A stretch of DNA of 64,000 bases from NCBI RefSeq assembly GCF_900454025.1, contig NZ_UGQM01000001.1, positions 2,728,001 to 2,792,000 of the forward strand, given 5' to 3'. The DNA is from Mycolicibacterium gilvum. GTDB taxonomy: Bacteria > Actinomycetota > Actinomycetes > Mycobacteriales > Mycobacteriaceae. This document shows positions 13,172-24,611 of this stretch, one piece after another; position 1 is the stretch's first letter, and each line of letters begins with the position of its first letter. The notes below the pieces were generated by a model, which did not search any database, was not told where the DNA came from, and worked only from the letters and a program-made list of their open reading frames with translations. A program made the translations under genes and the position numbers.

Positions 13172-14383
13172 GTGGACGGTGCCCTCGCAGGATTGGTTCT
13201 ACTGGCGGTCCTGGTCGTGTTCGCCGCCGTCATCGTCGCGAAGTCGGTGGCGCTGATACCGCAGGCCGAGGCGGCGGTCATCGAGCGGCTGGGCCGCTAC
13301 AGCAAGACCGTCTCCGGGCAGCTCACGCTGCTGCTGCCTTTCGTCGACAAGATCCGCGCCCGGGTCGACCTCCGGGAACGCGTCGTATCGTTCCCTCCTC
13401 AGCCCGTGATCACCGAGGACAACCTGACGGTCAACATCGACACCGTCGTCTACTTCCAGGTCACCAACCCGCAGGCCGCGGTCTACCAGATCAGCAACTA
13501 CATCGTCGGTGTCGAGCAGTTGACCACCACCACACTGCGCAACGTCGTCGGCGGTATGACCCTGGAACAGACGCTGACCTCCCGCGACTCGATCAACGGA
13601 CAACTGCGCGGCGTCCTCGACGAAGCCACCAACCGCTGGGGCCTGCGGGTGGCCCGCGTCGAGCTGCGCAGCATCGACCCGCCGCCGTCGATCCAGGATT
13701 CGATGGAGAAGCAGATGCGGGCCGACCGCGAGAAGCGCGCGATGATCCTGACCGCCGAAGGCAGTCGAGAGGCGGCGATCAAACAGGCCGAGGGCCAGAA
13801 GCAGGCGCAGATCCTGGCCGCCGAGGGCGCCAAGCAGGCCTCGATCCTCGCTGCCGAGGGTGACCGGCAGTCCCGGATGCTGCGGGCCCAGGGTGAACGC
13901 GCGGCCGCCTACCTGCAGGCGCAAGGTCAGGCCAAAGCCATCGAGAAGACCTTCGCCGCGATCAAGGCCGGCCGGCCGACTCCCGAGATGCTCGCCTACC
14001 AGTACCTGCAGACGCTCCCGCAGATGGCCAAGGGGGAAGCCAACAAGGTCTGGCTGGTGCCCAGCGACTTCGGCTCGGCGCTGCAGGGTTTCACCAAGTT
14101 GCTCGGAGCGCCGGGGGAGGACGGGGTGTTCCGGTACACGCCGTCACCCGTCGACGACGCCGGCACCCGGCCAGAGGACGACTCCGACGAGGTCGCCGAC
14201 TGGTTCTCCACCGAAACCGACCCGGTGATCGCCCAGGCGGTCGCCAAGGCCGAGGCCGAGGCCCGCGCGCCCGTCCCGGGGGCCCTCGACGGACCCAAGC
14301 AGTATCCGCCGCTGTCGCAGCAGGTTCAGCCGACGGCGACGGACTACGCACAGCAACCGCGACACGGCAGCCCGGACCAGTGA
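13172..14383 (+). CDS. SPFH/stomatin/prohibitin-family protein
   Basis: A 403-residue membrane-anchored scaffold protein. One N-terminal transmembrane segment (residues 2-24) is followed by an SPFH/Band 7 domain (about 25-190) containing the typical VVSFPPQPVITEDNLTV block. A helical Ala/Glu/Gln-rich coiled region (about 190-260) has repeated AEG(A/S)(K/R) units, and a low-complexity acidic and Pro-rich tail follows. GTG 13172 has GGAAGGAG 6 nt upstream. It is partnered with the preceding NfeD protein, as in Rv1487-Rv1488. The next small gene overlaps its stop by 4 bp. Confidence 0.93.
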   Translation: MDGALAGLVLLAVLVVFAAVIVAKSVALIPQAEAAVIERLGRYSKTVSGQLTLLLPFVDKIRARVDLRERVVSFPPQPVITEDNLTVNIDTVVYFQVTNPQAAVYQISNYIVGVEQLTTTTLRNVVGGMTLEQTLTSRDSINGQLRGVLDEATNRWGLRVARVELRSIDPPPSIQDSMEKQMRADREKRAMILTAEGSREAAIKQAEGQKQAQILAAEGAKQASILAAEGDRQSRMLRAQGERAAAYLQAQGQAKAIEKTFAAIKAGRPTPEMLAYQYLQTLPQMAKGEANKVWLVPSDFGSALQGFTKLLGAPGEDGVFRYTPSPVDDAGTRPEDDSDEVADWFSTETDPVIAQAVAKAEAEARAPVPGALDGPKQYPPLSQQVQPTATDYAQQPRHGSPDQ

Positions 14384-14736
14384 GCGCGCTGACGGCGCGT
14401 CGCACCTACGCCGCGCTCGCCGCGGTCCAGGCCGCCGACGCCGCCGCCTGCGTCGGACCGGTCGCGCCGGTCGCCGAGGCGCTGGAGGCCGTCGGACTCC
14501 CGAAGCGGCTCTGGCCGGTGCTGCCCGTGGTGAAGGCCGCCTCTGCGCTGGGGCTGCTGTCGGTGTACCGCTTCCCGCGACTGGCCCGGGTCACGACGCT
14601 GATGCTGACGGTCTACTTCATGCTGGCGGCGGGCTCGCACATCCGCGCCCGGGACTGGAGTCCCGGGTTGGTCGCGGCGTCGTCCTTCCTCGCTCTCTAC
14701 GGGGCGATGACGGTCACGGGGCCCGAGACGAGCTAG
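14380..14736 (+). CDS. Small DoxX-like membrane protein
   Basis: A 118-residue hydrophobic protein with about four membrane segments, resembling the DoxX-like family and Rv1489 in place and length. GTG 14380 overlaps the SPFH stop (GTGA), so translation is coupled. Its TAG stop (14734-14736) is part of the CTAG tetranucleotide that is the target of the insertion sequence immediately downstream. The insertion leaves the coding sequence intact because the CTAG is duplicated. The function is unknown. Confidence 0.8.
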   Translation: MSALTARRTYAALAAVQAADAAACVGPVAPVAEALEAVGLPKRLWPVLPVVKAASALGLLSVYRFPRLARVTTLMLTVYFMLAAGSHIRARDWSPGLVAASSFLALYGAMTVTGPETS

Positions 14737-14751
14737 GAGACTGCTGAATTA
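14733..14751 (+). repeat. IS left end: CTAG target copy plus inverted repeat
   Basis: CTAG (14733-14736) followed by the 15-bp terminal repeat. The first T of the TAG stop of the upstream gene is base 14734. The 15-bp repeat is the exact complement of 16492-16506. Confidence 0.95.
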
Positions 14752-14892
14752 GGTGTGTTGGGGGCGGGTGCCTCAGAGCGCTCTGTGGGCCGTGGTTGAG
14801 TCAAACCCGGGAGTCGACAGTTACGAGTGTCACCGCGGCCGTGTTGAGGGTGCATGTGGTGCCCGGTGAGCCAAGACCCGGCTGTGCCGGGG
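14752..14892. other. IS non-coding left segment with hairpin
   Basis: A 141-bp stretch between the terminal repeat and the transposase stop codon. It holds a GC-rich near-perfect hairpin, GACCCGGC-TGT-GCCGGGGTC, at about 14874-14893, which reaches the stop codon and could serve as a transcript end or protect against read-through. No open frame of note. Confidence 0.4.
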
Positions 14893-16440
14893 TCAGGCGA
14901 TGGCCCAGCCAGCGCCGGTGTGGGTCAATCCCAGGGTGATTAGGCGATGTAAGTTCACCGCGGCGGCGCGATGATGCAGCCATTGATCGTTGCGGGTGAC
15001 CCCGCGGTAGCGGACTTTGCGGTTGCCGCGTGTCAGCCAGGCGATGGTGCGTTCCACCATCGGGCGGTGTTGACGATATTCGTTGAGCCACCGTGGTTTT
15101 TGTGACCTCTTACGGGCAGCGCGTTGAAGTGCGTCGTGGGGCCCGATTTTCAGGCTTCTGCCGTCGATGCTGGTGGTGCACTGTGGGCGTAGCGCGCAGC
15201 CCCGGCACGCGGCCCCGAAGGTGGCGTTGCCGCGTGCGCTGATGCTCCGAGCCACTCCCGCTGGGCAGGTCACGCGATGGCCGCGGTGATCAACAGTGAA
15301 GTCATCGATGGTGAACCCGCCGGGCACAGCGGCGCGCAGGGGTGCGGGTTTGACCCGATCGCGATGACGTGACTTCCTGAGTTGAGCGCGGAAATCCCCA
15401 CTGCCATAGGCCGAATCAGCCAGCACTGTCACTGGTGCACTTTCACCAGCCAGCAACTGCGGAGCCACTGCCGCGTCGTGGGTGCCGGCACCACCGGCTT
15501 TGGTCAAGGCGCAGTCGGTAATCAGGCCAGTATCGGGCTCGACCGCAATATGGGCTTTGAATCCGTCTTGGCGGCGGTGCACGCTTTTATGCGCGTGGCG
15601 GGCATCGGGATCGACGGTGGAAATCACCCGATCCTGGGCGACTCGCTGGGCGATACGCCACCGCCCATCGGTGCCATCAGAATCGTCAACAGGTTCGACG
15701 TCTTGGCCGGCGATCAACGCCAACAACGCCACCGCCTCAGCGGCGCGGACGCCGAGTTCCTGGTCAGGCAGATGACCCAGCAGCCGATGGGCATCGGTGA
15801 CCAAAGCGTTGACCAACATTTCCCGGGCCGCAGCGTCATCCCAGGTGATGGCCGGTTTACCCGGGTCGTCGTAGTCGTGGGCGCTGCACTGGGACGCCAC
15901 CACCTCGCCCGCTCCGGGGACCTCTCGTCGCACTCTGCGGATCGCGCCGATCAACTGGGTCACGGTGTCTTGGGTAGCTACGGCGTCGTCGAGGATCGTG
16001 GAGTCCAAGGCCCGCCGCGTCTTGCCGGTCAGTGCCCCGGTGGCGGCCACGACCGTCTTGACCGCCTCGAAGATCCGGTTCGGGCGATCCGAGGCAGCCA
16101 ACCGGCGCCGCCAGTACGTCAGCGTCGTGGAATGAAACGCTCCAGCGGTGATCGGGAGCCCACAGGCGGCTTTCCACCGCAGGTCGAAGGTGACTGCATC
16201 GACGGTCTCGTTATCCGAGAGCCCGTGCAAGGCCTGCAATGTGATCACCGAAGCCATCACTTCGGCAGGCACGCTGGGACGGCCCCGCCGCGACGGGAAC
16301 AGATCGGCGAACATCTCCTCGGGAAACAACTGCCTGCGGTACGCCGCCAGGAAGGCAAACACGCTGTCAGACTTCAGAAGATGCCCGGCAACCGACTCCG
16401 CATCCAAGAACTCACGCTGATCATCAGAGCGACCCTGCAC
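14893..16440 (-). CDS. IS1182-family transposase
   Basis: A 515-residue transposase. The N-terminal half has the DUF772-type block (RGRPSVPAEVMASVITLQ...LSDNETVDAVTFDLRWK) that typifies IS1182 and related elements. The C-terminal half has a DDE-type core with VLADSAYGSGDFR, a cysteine cluster (CPAG...FGAACRGCALRPQC), and the terminal RPMVERTIAWLTRGNRKVRYRG motif. The GTG at 16440 is the first possible start after an in-frame TGA. The gene is full length with no frameshift, so it may be active. The subfamily assignment needs a database search. Confidence 0.92.
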   Translation of the reverse strand: MQGRSDDQREFLDAESVAGHLLKSDSVFAFLAAYRRQLFPEEMFADLFPSRRGRPSVPAEVMASVITLQALHGLSDNETVDAVTFDLRWKAACGLPITAGAFHSTTLTYWRRRLAASDRPNRIFEAVKTVVAATGALTGKTRRALDSTILDDAVATQDTVTQLIGAIRRVRREVPGAGEVVASQCSAHDYDDPGKPAITWDDAAAREMLVNALVTDAHRLLGHLPDQELGVRAAEAVALLALIAGQDVEPVDDSDGTDGRWRIAQRVAQDRVISTVDPDARHAHKSVHRRQDGFKAHIAVEPDTGLITDCALTKAGGAGTHDAAVAPQLLAGESAPVTVLADSAYGSGDFRAQLRKSRHRDRVKPAPLRAAVPGGFTIDDFTVDHRGHRVTCPAGVARSISARGNATFGAACRGCALRPQCTTSIDGRSLKIGPHDALQRAARKRSQKPRWLNEYRQHRPMVERTIAWLTRGNRKVRYRGVTRNDQWLHHRAAAVNLHRLITLGLTHTGAGWAIA

Positions 16441-16491
16441 CCATCAATCATCCCCAAAAACCCCAGGACAACCCCACCCGCCACGCGGGAA

Positions 16492-16510
16492 TAATTCAGC
16501 AGTCTCCTAG
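16492..16510 (+). repeat. IS right end: inverted repeat plus CTAG target copy
   Basis: TAATTCAGCAGTCTC (16492-16506), then CTAG (16507-16510). Read on the minus strand, this CTAG supplies the TAG stop of the VTT-domain gene that ends at 16507. Confidence 0.95.
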
Positions 16511-17244
16511 GGGCGCGCGTCGGCGGCACCGGCGCGCCGGTGCGACCGGATCTCCAGCGCCAGTACCGCGAGTCCCACCAGTGCCGTGCACAGCGACACC
16601 ACCAGCAGCATCGGGCTCACCCGGCCGGTCAGCGCATCACCGAGGATCACGACCGCGGCGGTACCCGGCAGCACGCCGAACAGTGTCGCCAACGTGTACG
16701 GCAGCACGCGCACCGAGGAGGCGCCTGCGGCGTAGTTGAGCACCGAGAAGGGCAGCGCGAAGATCAGCCGCGCCGACAGCACCACCGGCCAGCCGCGCTC
16801 GCGCAGCCGCTGATCGATCGCGTCGACGCGGGGGTGCTCGACGAGCTTGTGCACCTGCCAGCCCGCCGTGCGCACCAGCAGCAGCGCGATGACCGCGCTC
16901 AGCGTGCTCGCGGCCACGGCGATCGGCACGCCCAGGGCGGGACCGAACAGCAGCCCGGCAGCCAGCGTGAAAGCCGTACGCGGGAAAGGGAACACGGTGA
17001 CCACGACATGGGCGACGAAGAACACCAGCGGGAACCACGGTCCGGCCGAGGTGGCCCAGTCGCGCACCTGCAGCGCGGTCGGCAGCGGCACGAAGTACGC
17101 GACTGCGACGAGAATCACAATGGTCGCCGCCATCGCGAGGAGGCGGGTCCGAGGAAGCGTGGCCAGGGTGGCCGCGACGGCAGACGCAGCGTCACGAACC
17201 GTGCTGACTACGGATTTCACGGTTACCAAGGGTACGGCGCGCAC
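16507..17244 (-). CDS. VTT/SNARE-associated (TVP38/DedA-like) membrane protein
   Basis: A 245-residue polytopic membrane protein equivalent to Rv1491c. Segments lie near residues 34-52, 68-86, 90-118, 160-180 and 205-225. The VTT signature PFPRTAFTLAAGLLFGPALG is near residue 88. Family members are proposed lipid or ion transporters; the substrate is unknown. Its TAG stop uses the right-hand CTAG copy of the insertion sequence, so it shared that tetranucleotide with the convergent gene before the insertion. Start is GTG or ATG near 17244; no strong Shine-Dalgarno was seen. Confidence 0.87.
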   Translation of the reverse strand: MRAVPLVTVKSVVSTVRDAASAVAATLATLPRTRLLAMAATIVILVAVAYFVPLPTALQVRDWATSAGPWFPLVFFVAHVVVTVFPFPRTAFTLAAGLLFGPALGVPIAVAASTLSAVIALLLVRTAGWQVHKLVEHPRVDAIDQRLRERGWPVVLSARLIFALPFSVLNYAAGASSVRVLPYTLATLFGVLPGTAAVVILGDALTGRVSPMLLVVSLCTALVGLAVLALEIRSHRRAGAADARP

Positions 17245-17312
17245 GCAAACGGGCCGGTTGCCGGCGTGGACCGGTGGGCGGACCGCCCGACGGCGGTGTG
17301 ACGGCCATCATT

Positions 17313-17324
17313 TAGCCTGATGGC
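17313..17324 (+). promoter_or_regulatory. -10 box for leaderless mutA
   Basis: TAGCCT at 17313-17318 is 6 nt before GTG 17325, with no Shine-Dalgarno. A leaderless mutA-mutB-meaB transcript is the simplest reading. No cobalamin riboswitch is visible although the enzyme uses B12. Confidence 0.4.
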
Positions 17325-19187
17325 GTGCAGAAACCCAGTGCCGGCTCTGCCGGAGGTGTGGTCGACTCCGATCTGGACCGATGGCGCTCCGCTGTAGCCG
17401 CCGTCCTGGCCAAGACCACGAAGAAGGATTCCGCCGATCTGGGCCCCGAGCCCGAGCGGCTGCTGGAATCGGACACCTATGACGGCTTCCCGATCCGGCC
17501 GCTCTACACCAGTCGCGACGACGTCGGTGAAGCCGCGCTGCCCGGCAGCTGGCCGTTCGTGCGCGGCGGCGACGCCCTGCGCGATGTGAAGGCCGGCTGG
17601 AAGGTCGCCGACGTCTATCCCGTGGACGGGGCTGCCACCGACGAGGCGAACGGCTCCATCCTGCTCGGGCTCACCGAGGGCATCAGTGCGCTGGTGCTGC
17701 GGACCGGCGCGGACGCCGTGGCGCCGACCGAACTGGACCGTCTTCTCGACGGGGTGTACCTCGACCTCGTGCCGATCGTGCTGGAGGCCGATGGGCCGGC
17801 CTACGGTCCCTCGACGTCTGCTCTTCTCGGGTTGTTGACGGATTTCGACGAGGACCAGCGGTCGCGCATCTCCATCGATCTCGGGGCAGACCCGCTCGGC
17901 GCGCCGCTGGCCGGCCGGCCGGCGCCGTGTCTGGAGGAGGTCGTCGGCACTGCCAAGACATTGCTCGACCACGACGGGCACGTGCGGGCGATCACCGTGG
18001 ACGGCCCGACATTCCACAATCTCGGCGCGAATGCGTCGTGGGAGTTGGGCGCGGCCGTCGCTGCGGGCGTCGCCTACCTGCGGCACCTCGTCGACGCCGG
18101 GCTGCCCACCGCTGCGGCGCTACGCCAGATCAGCTTCCGGTTCGCAGTCGATGACGACCAGTTCTCGTCGATCGCCAAACTGCGTGCGGCACGCCAACTG
18201 TGGGCCCGCATCGCCGAGGTGGTCGGGGAGCCCGACGCCGGTGCGGCGACCGTGCACGCCACCACCTCGCTACCGATGATGACCCGGCGCGATCCGTGGG
18301 TGAACATGCTGCGCACCACGGTCGCGGCGTTCGCCGCGGGCGTGGGCGGCGCCGACATCGTCTCGGTCCACCCGTTCGATGTTGCGATCGACGGCGGATT
18401 CCCCGGAACCGCACGCAGTTTCGCGCGGCGGATCGCCCGCAACACCCAGCTGCTGTTGCTCGAGGAGTCGCACATCGGCCGCGTCCTCGACCCGGCCGGC
18501 GGCTCGTGGTTCGTCGAAGACCTCACCCGCGAGCTCGCCGGGCAGGCGTGGGGGCACTTCCAGGAGATCGAGGCCAAGGGCGGATTCGAGGCGGCGCGCG
18601 AGCACATCGCCGCGCAGATCGCCGAGGTCGCGCAGCGCCGGGCCGCCGACATCGCCCACCGGCGTACCGCGCTCACCGGGGTCAACGAGTTCCCGAACCT
18701 GTCGGAAGTACCGCTGCCGCAGGGTGATCCGCTGCCGGGCGTCGTCCGCTACGCGTCGGACTTCGAAGCGCTGCGGGACCGCTCCGATGTGTTCCTCGAG
18801 CGGAACGGCGCGCGTCCGAAAGCGCTGCTGTTGCCGCTGGGCCCGCTGGCCGAGCACAACATCCGGACCACCTTCGCCTCGAACCTGCTGGCCTCCGGTG
18901 GGATCGAGGCCGTCAACCCGGGACCACTGGATGCGTCGGGGGTCGCCGCGGCGGTCTCCGAAGCCGGGGTGGCAGAGATCGCGGTCATCTGCGGGACCGA
19001 CAAGCGCTACGCCGACGAGGTCTCGGCCGTCGTCGAGGCGGCCCGGGCCGCCGGTGTGCGGCACGTCCTGCTGGCGGGGCCCGAGAAGTCCGTCGCCGCT
19101 GCGGAATCCAAGCCCGACGGTCACCTGACCGCGAAGATCGATGCGGTCGAGGCCTTGTCGGACCTGCTGACCCGATTGGGGGCATGA
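17325..19187 (+). CDS. mutA: Methylmalonyl-CoA mutase small subunit
   Basis: Small (beta) subunit of the heterodimeric adenosylcobalamin enzyme that interconverts methylmalonyl-CoA and succinyl-CoA, linking propionate and odd-chain or cholesterol catabolism with methyl-branched lipid synthesis. At 620 residues it is close to the usual length. It keeps the mutase barrel (for example [29 protein letters not shown] near 350-380) and a C-terminal B12-like fold, but it lacks the DxHxxG cobalamin-ligand motif, as expected for this non-catalytic subunit. GTG 17325 is the start. mutB begins 1 bp after the stop. Confidence 0.96.
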   Translation: MQKPSAGSAGGVVDSDLDRWRSAVAAVLAKTTKKDSADLGPEPERLLESDTYDGFPIRPLYTSRDDVGEAALPGSWPFVRGGDALRDVKAGWKVADVYPVDGAATDEANGSILLGLTEGISALVLRTGADAVAPTELDRLLDGVYLDLVPIVLEADGPAYGPSTSALLGLLTDFDEDQRSRISIDLGADPLGAPLAGRPAPCLEEVVGTAKTLLDHDGHVRAITVDGPTFHNLGANASWELGAAVAAGVAYLRHLVDAGLPTAAALRQISFRFAVDDDQFSSIAKLRAARQLWARIAEVVGEPDAGAATVHATTSLPMMTRRDPWVNMLRTTVAAFAAGVGGADIVSVHPFDVAIDGGFPGTARSFARRIARNTQLLLLEESHIGRVLDPAGGSWFVEDLTRELAGQAWGHFQEIEAKGGFEAAREHIAAQIAEVAQRRAADIAHRRTALTGVNEFPNLSEVPLPQGDPLPGVVRYASDFEALRDRSDVFLERNGARPKALLLPLGPLAEHNIRTTFASNLLASGGIEAVNPGPLDASGVAAAVSEAGVAEIAVICGTDKRYADEVSAVVEAARAAGVRHVLLAGPEKSVAAAESKPDGHLTAKIDAVEALSDLLTRLGA

Positions 19188-19188
19188 C

Positions 19189-21447
<2,259 letters not shown>

Positions 21448-22446
21448 ATGAGCCCGTCGATCGACGAACTGGCCGCGGCGGTGCGTGGCGGCGACAGGTC
21501 CGCGCTCGCGCGCTCGATCACCCTCGTCGAGTCGACGCGGGCCGACCACCGGCTGCGCGCCCAGGAGCTGCTGCTCGAGCTGACGCCGACGAGTTCGGAT
21601 GCGGCCACCCGTGTCGGGATCACCGGCGTTCCAGGGGTGGGCAAGTCGACGACCATCGAGGCGCTCGGGATCCATCTGATCGAACGGGGGCACCGCGTCG
21701 CGGTTCTCGCGGTGGACCCGTCCTCGACACGCACCGGCGGGTCGATCCTCGGCGACAAGACCCGGATGGCGAAACTGGCGGTCCATCCCGACGCCTACAT
21801 CCGGCCCTCGCCGACGTCGGGGACCCTCGGCGGGGTGGCCAAAGCGACGCGCGAGACGATCGTTTTGCTGGAGGCGGCGGGCTATGACGTCGTCCTCGTC
21901 GAGACCGTCGGTGTCGGCCAGTCCGAGGTGACGGTTGCCAACATGGTCGACACCTTCGTGTTCCTGACCCTGGCGCGCACCGGTGACCAACTGCAGGGCA
22001 TCAAGAAGGGCGTCCTCGAGCTCGCCGATGTCATCGTGGTCAACAAGGCCGACGGCGAGCACGCGGTGGAGGCCAAAGCGGCCGCGCGTGAACTCTCCGG
22101 CGCCATCCGTCTGATCTACCCACGTGAAACCCTTTGGCGCCCACCGGTTCTCACAATGAGTGCCCTCACCGGCGCCGGACTCTCGGAACTGTGGGAGACC
22201 GTTCTCAAGCACCGCAAGGTGCTCACCGAGGCCGGCGAGTTCGAGGCACGACGCCGCACTCAGCAGGTCGAATGGACCTGGTCGATGGTGCGGGACACCG
22301 TGCTGGACCGGGTGATGTCGAGCCCGTCGGTGCGGGCGATCCGAGGGGACGTGGAGCGTCGGGTCCGCGAGGGCGAACTGACGCCGGCGCTTGCTGCGCA
22401 GCAGATCCTCGACGCCGCCGCCGACACTGCCGGCACCCGCAGCTAA
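21448..22446 (+). CDS. meaB: MeaB-type GTPase chaperone of methylmalonyl-CoA mutase
   Basis: G3E-family P-loop GTPase (332 residues; also annotated ArgK) that protects and reloads the cobalamin cofactor of the mutase. The P-loop is GVPGVGKST (residues 60-68), the Walker B/switch region is LVETVGVGQSE, and the guanine-specificity motif is NKAD. It starts at the base after the mutB stop, so it is translated from the same mRNA. Genomic linkage to mutAB supports the assignment over the old ArgK name. Confidence 0.96.
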   Translation: MSPSIDELAAAVRGGDRSALARSITLVESTRADHRLRAQELLLELTPTSSDAATRVGITGVPGVGKSTTIEALGIHLIERGHRVAVLAVDPSSTRTGGSILGDKTRMAKLAVHPDAYIRPSPTSGTLGGVAKATRETIVLLEAAGYDVVLVETVGVGQSEVTVANMVDTFVFLTLARTGDQLQGIKKGVLELADVIVVNKADGEHAVEAKAAARELSGAIRLIYPRETLWRPPVLTMSALTGAGLSELWETVLKHRKVLTEAGEFEARRRTQQVEWTWSMVRDTVLDRVMSSPSVRAIRGDVERRVREGELTPALAAQQILDAAADTAGTRS

Positions 22447-22485
22447 CAAATCGGTAACAGCGAGATTGTTTGCCCTGGGGCGGGG

Positions 22486-22497
22486 TAAATTCAAACT
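22486..22497 (+). promoter_or_regulatory. -10 box for leaderless lipL-type gene
   Basis: TAAATT at 22486-22491 is 6 nt before GTG 22498, without a Shine-Dalgarno. This suggests its own leaderless promoter rather than read-through from meaB. Confidence 0.4.
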
Positions 22498-23790
22498 GTG
22501 ACGGGCGTCAACTCCCGGGAGCGCGATGAGGCGCTCTCACACGGCCACGGTGGGCATCTGCCCCGCGGCGTCCAAGGCGCTGCCGATCCCAACTTCACCT
22601 GTGCGGTCCGCGCGTTCGCGCAGATGTTCCCGCACCGCAGGTTCGGCGGCGGCGCACTGGCGGTGTACCTCAACGGTGAGCCCGTCGTCGACGTCTGGAC
22701 CGGCTGGGCCGACCGCAGGGGCAAGCGCCGCTGGACGGCCGACACCGCACCGATGGTCTTCTCGGCGACCAAGGGTGTGGCCGCCACCGTCATCCACCGC
22801 CTCGCCGATCGCGGCCTGATCGATTACGACGCCCCGGTCGCCGAGTACTGGCGCGAGTTCGGCGTCAACGGCAAGTCGACGATCACGGTGCGCGAGTTGA
22901 TGCGGCATCGCGCCGGCCTGTCGCAACTCAACGGCGCGGCGAAGACCGACCTGATGGACCACCTCGTGATGGAGGAGCGGCTCGCGGCCGCGCCGGCGAG
23001 CTGGCTCGTCGGACGCCCGGCCTATCACGCCTTCACGTTCGGCTGGCTGCTCTCGGGTCTGGCCCGGTCGGTCACCGGGACGGGTATGCGCGAACTCATC
23101 CGTACCGAGGTGGCCGCACCGCTCAACACCGACGGCATCCACCTGGGGCGCCCGCCGGTGCAGGCGCCGACCCAGCCGGCGCGCATCATCGGCCCGCAGA
23201 CCCGTCTGCAGAACCCGATCTTCAACGCCGTCGCGCCACACATCGCCGCGCTGCCGTTCTCGGCGGGGTTCGGGGCGATGTATTTCCCGGGTGTGAAGAG
23301 CTTCGTGCAGGGCGACACGCCGCTGCTCGACGGCGAGATTCCGGCCGCGAACGGCGTCGCCACGGCCCGTGCGCTGGCGCGTATGTACGGCGCGATCGCC
23401 AACGAAGGCCGAATCGACGGCCTGCAGTATCTGTCGCGGGAGACGACCGCGGCCCTCGCCGGACGGCGGAGCCTGCGGTTGGACCACAGCATGGTGATGC
23501 CGCTGTCGTTCCATCTCGGATACCACGGTCTACCGATCCCCGGTCTCCTTCCCGGTTTCGGCCATGTGGGCCTCGGGGGTTCGCTGGGGTGGGCCGATCC
23601 GGAGACCGGCCTGGCGTTCGGATTCGTCCACAATCGTTTGCTGACACCGATGGTGGTCAGTGATCAGGCCGGCTTCGTCGCGACGGCTGCGCTACTTCGC
23701 CGCGGAGCCTCCCAGGCCCGGAAGAACGGTTATCGCCGGGTGCGTGAGTACGGCTCCCCGTTCAGCGGCGTCGCCGCCGCCGCGGTGTAA
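22498..23790 (+). CDS. lipL: Beta-lactamase-fold esterase (LipL-like)
   Basis: A 430-residue serine hydrolase of the beta-lactamase/penicillin-binding-like esterase family, equivalent to Rv1497 (LipL). The nucleophile motif is Ser89-Ala-Thr-Lys92 (SATK), followed by the family's Tyr-containing block (YHAFTFGWLLSGLA near residue 180) and a C-terminal GLGGSLGWADP segment. No signal peptide is visible. It hydrolyses short acyl esters in M. tuberculosis; the physiological substrate is unknown. It is likely transcribed alone. Confidence 0.9.
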   Translation: MTGVNSRERDEALSHGHGGHLPRGVQGAADPNFTCAVRAFAQMFPHRRFGGGALAVYLNGEPVVDVWTGWADRRGKRRWTADTAPMVFSATKGVAATVIHRLADRGLIDYDAPVAEYWREFGVNGKSTITVRELMRHRAGLSQLNGAAKTDLMDHLVMEERLAAAPASWLVGRPAYHAFTFGWLLSGLARSVTGTGMRELIRTEVAAPLNTDGIHLGRPPVQAPTQPARIIGPQTRLQNPIFNAVAPHIAALPFSAGFGAMYFPGVKSFVQGDTPLLDGEIPAANGVATARALARMYGAIANEGRIDGLQYLSRETTAALAGRRSLRLDHSMVMPLSFHLGYHGLPIPGLLPGFGHVGLGGSLGWADPETGLAFGFVHNRLLTPMVVSDQAGFVATAALLRRGASQARKNGYRRVREYGSPFSGVAAAAV

Positions 23791-23824
23791 CCGGTCGCCT
23801 CGTTCGACGAGGGCGCCGGTCGGA

Positions 23825-24559
23825 CTACCTGGCGGCGTTCGAGAACCACTTCGTCTTGATCCGCCACGAATGCGCCGAGGTCAGTGCGAAGCCCGCACCG
23901 CAGGCACACGCAAAAATCCAGACCAGAGTGCTTCCCTGTACTGTCTGCAGGGCTGGGACGAACGCGGTGATGACGCGGACCAGACAGGCGAGGATGCCCA
24001 TCACCGACGCGAAGAGATACACATTGGCGATCGGGCGCGACCGGGGATCGGTGCGCAGTATCAGCAGTGCCCGCGAGCCGTAGCCGAGAAGGTAGATCAA
24101 CATCCCGCACAGCATCAGCCAGTACAGGTTGAGCCACAGATCGGTCGGCACGTCGAAGAAGTCGGGGCGGTAGATCGCGGCGCCGTTGCCGAGCCAGAAG
24201 GCGGCGAGTAGTAGCGGGATGCACAGGGTCGCGGGCAGTTCGACGTGTCGCCGGAACCGTTGCTGCATTGCGTCGTCCCGCTCAAGTCTGCCGACCGTGT
24301 TGTACACAACGGCCGACGCGGCGACGATGTAGCAATCGTGCCCGAGGTAGTCCTCCAGGTTCCACTTGCCGGTCATCGAGTACAGCCACGGGCCGAGCGT
24401 CTGCGACGCCAGCGGCGACATCAGCAATACCGCCGCACCTTGTAATGCGATATTCAGTGTCGCGGCGACTTCCCAGCGACACGACCATGTGACGCGACGA
24501 ATCCACAGGCTCCACGCGATACACAGAAGTGTGATCACGATGAGTGAGGCCAGTGCCAT
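23825..24559 (-). CDS. Seven-transmembrane protein of accessory island
   Basis: A 244-residue protein with about seven hydrophobic segments: residues 1-20, 29-48, 70-90, 105-124, 140-168, 175-197 and 210-230. It ends with a short basic tail. I do not recognise a catalytic motif. It lies 52 bp downstream of a small HTH gene on the same strand and probably forms an operon with it. The topology recalls actinobacterial 7-TM proteins (for example the MAB_1171c-like putative transporters) that often neighbour small HTH regulators, but those are usually longer, so this is only a suggestion. The gene is absent from the equivalent place in M. tuberculosis and has more A and T than its neighbours. Confidence 0.75.
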   Translation of the reverse strand: MALASLIVITLLCIAWSLWIRRVTWSCRWEVAATLNIALQGAAVLLMSPLASQTLGPWLYSMTGKWNLEDYLGHDCYIVAASAVVYNTVGRLERDDAMQQRFRRHVELPATLCIPLLLAAFWLGNGAAIYRPDFFDVPTDLWLNLYWLMLCGMLIYLLGYGSRALLILRTDPRSRPIANVYLFASVMGILACLVRVITAFVPALQTVQGSTLVWIFACACGAGFALTSAHSWRIKTKWFSNAAR

Positions 24560-24611
24560 GGAATTTCGCTTTCAGGCGGACGATTTCAGCAAATTGTGTG
24601 CCGGCGAGCGG

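Larger units (their letters stand above)
14737..16506 (-). mobile_element. Complete IS1182-type insertion sequence
   Basis: A 1770-bp element bounded by perfect 15-bp inverted repeats (GAGACTGCTGAATTA at 14737-14751 and its complement at 16492-16506). It is flanked by a 4-bp target duplication, CTAG (14733-14736 and 16507-16510). It carries one intact transposase on the minus strand. The perfect ends, intact gene and clean duplication indicate a recent insertion. Because CTAG is itself palindromic, the ends can also be read as 19-bp repeats. M. tuberculosis has no element at the equivalent position. Confidence 0.95.

Noticed and set aside
15382..16494. 370-codon plus-strand frame within the insertion sequence
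   Set aside because: Lies opposite the complete IS1182-type transposase; no motifs and no ribosome-binding site.
17245..17324. Cobalamin riboswitch upstream of mutA
   Set aside because: The gap is only 80 bp, no B12-box was seen, and a leaderless -10 explains the region.
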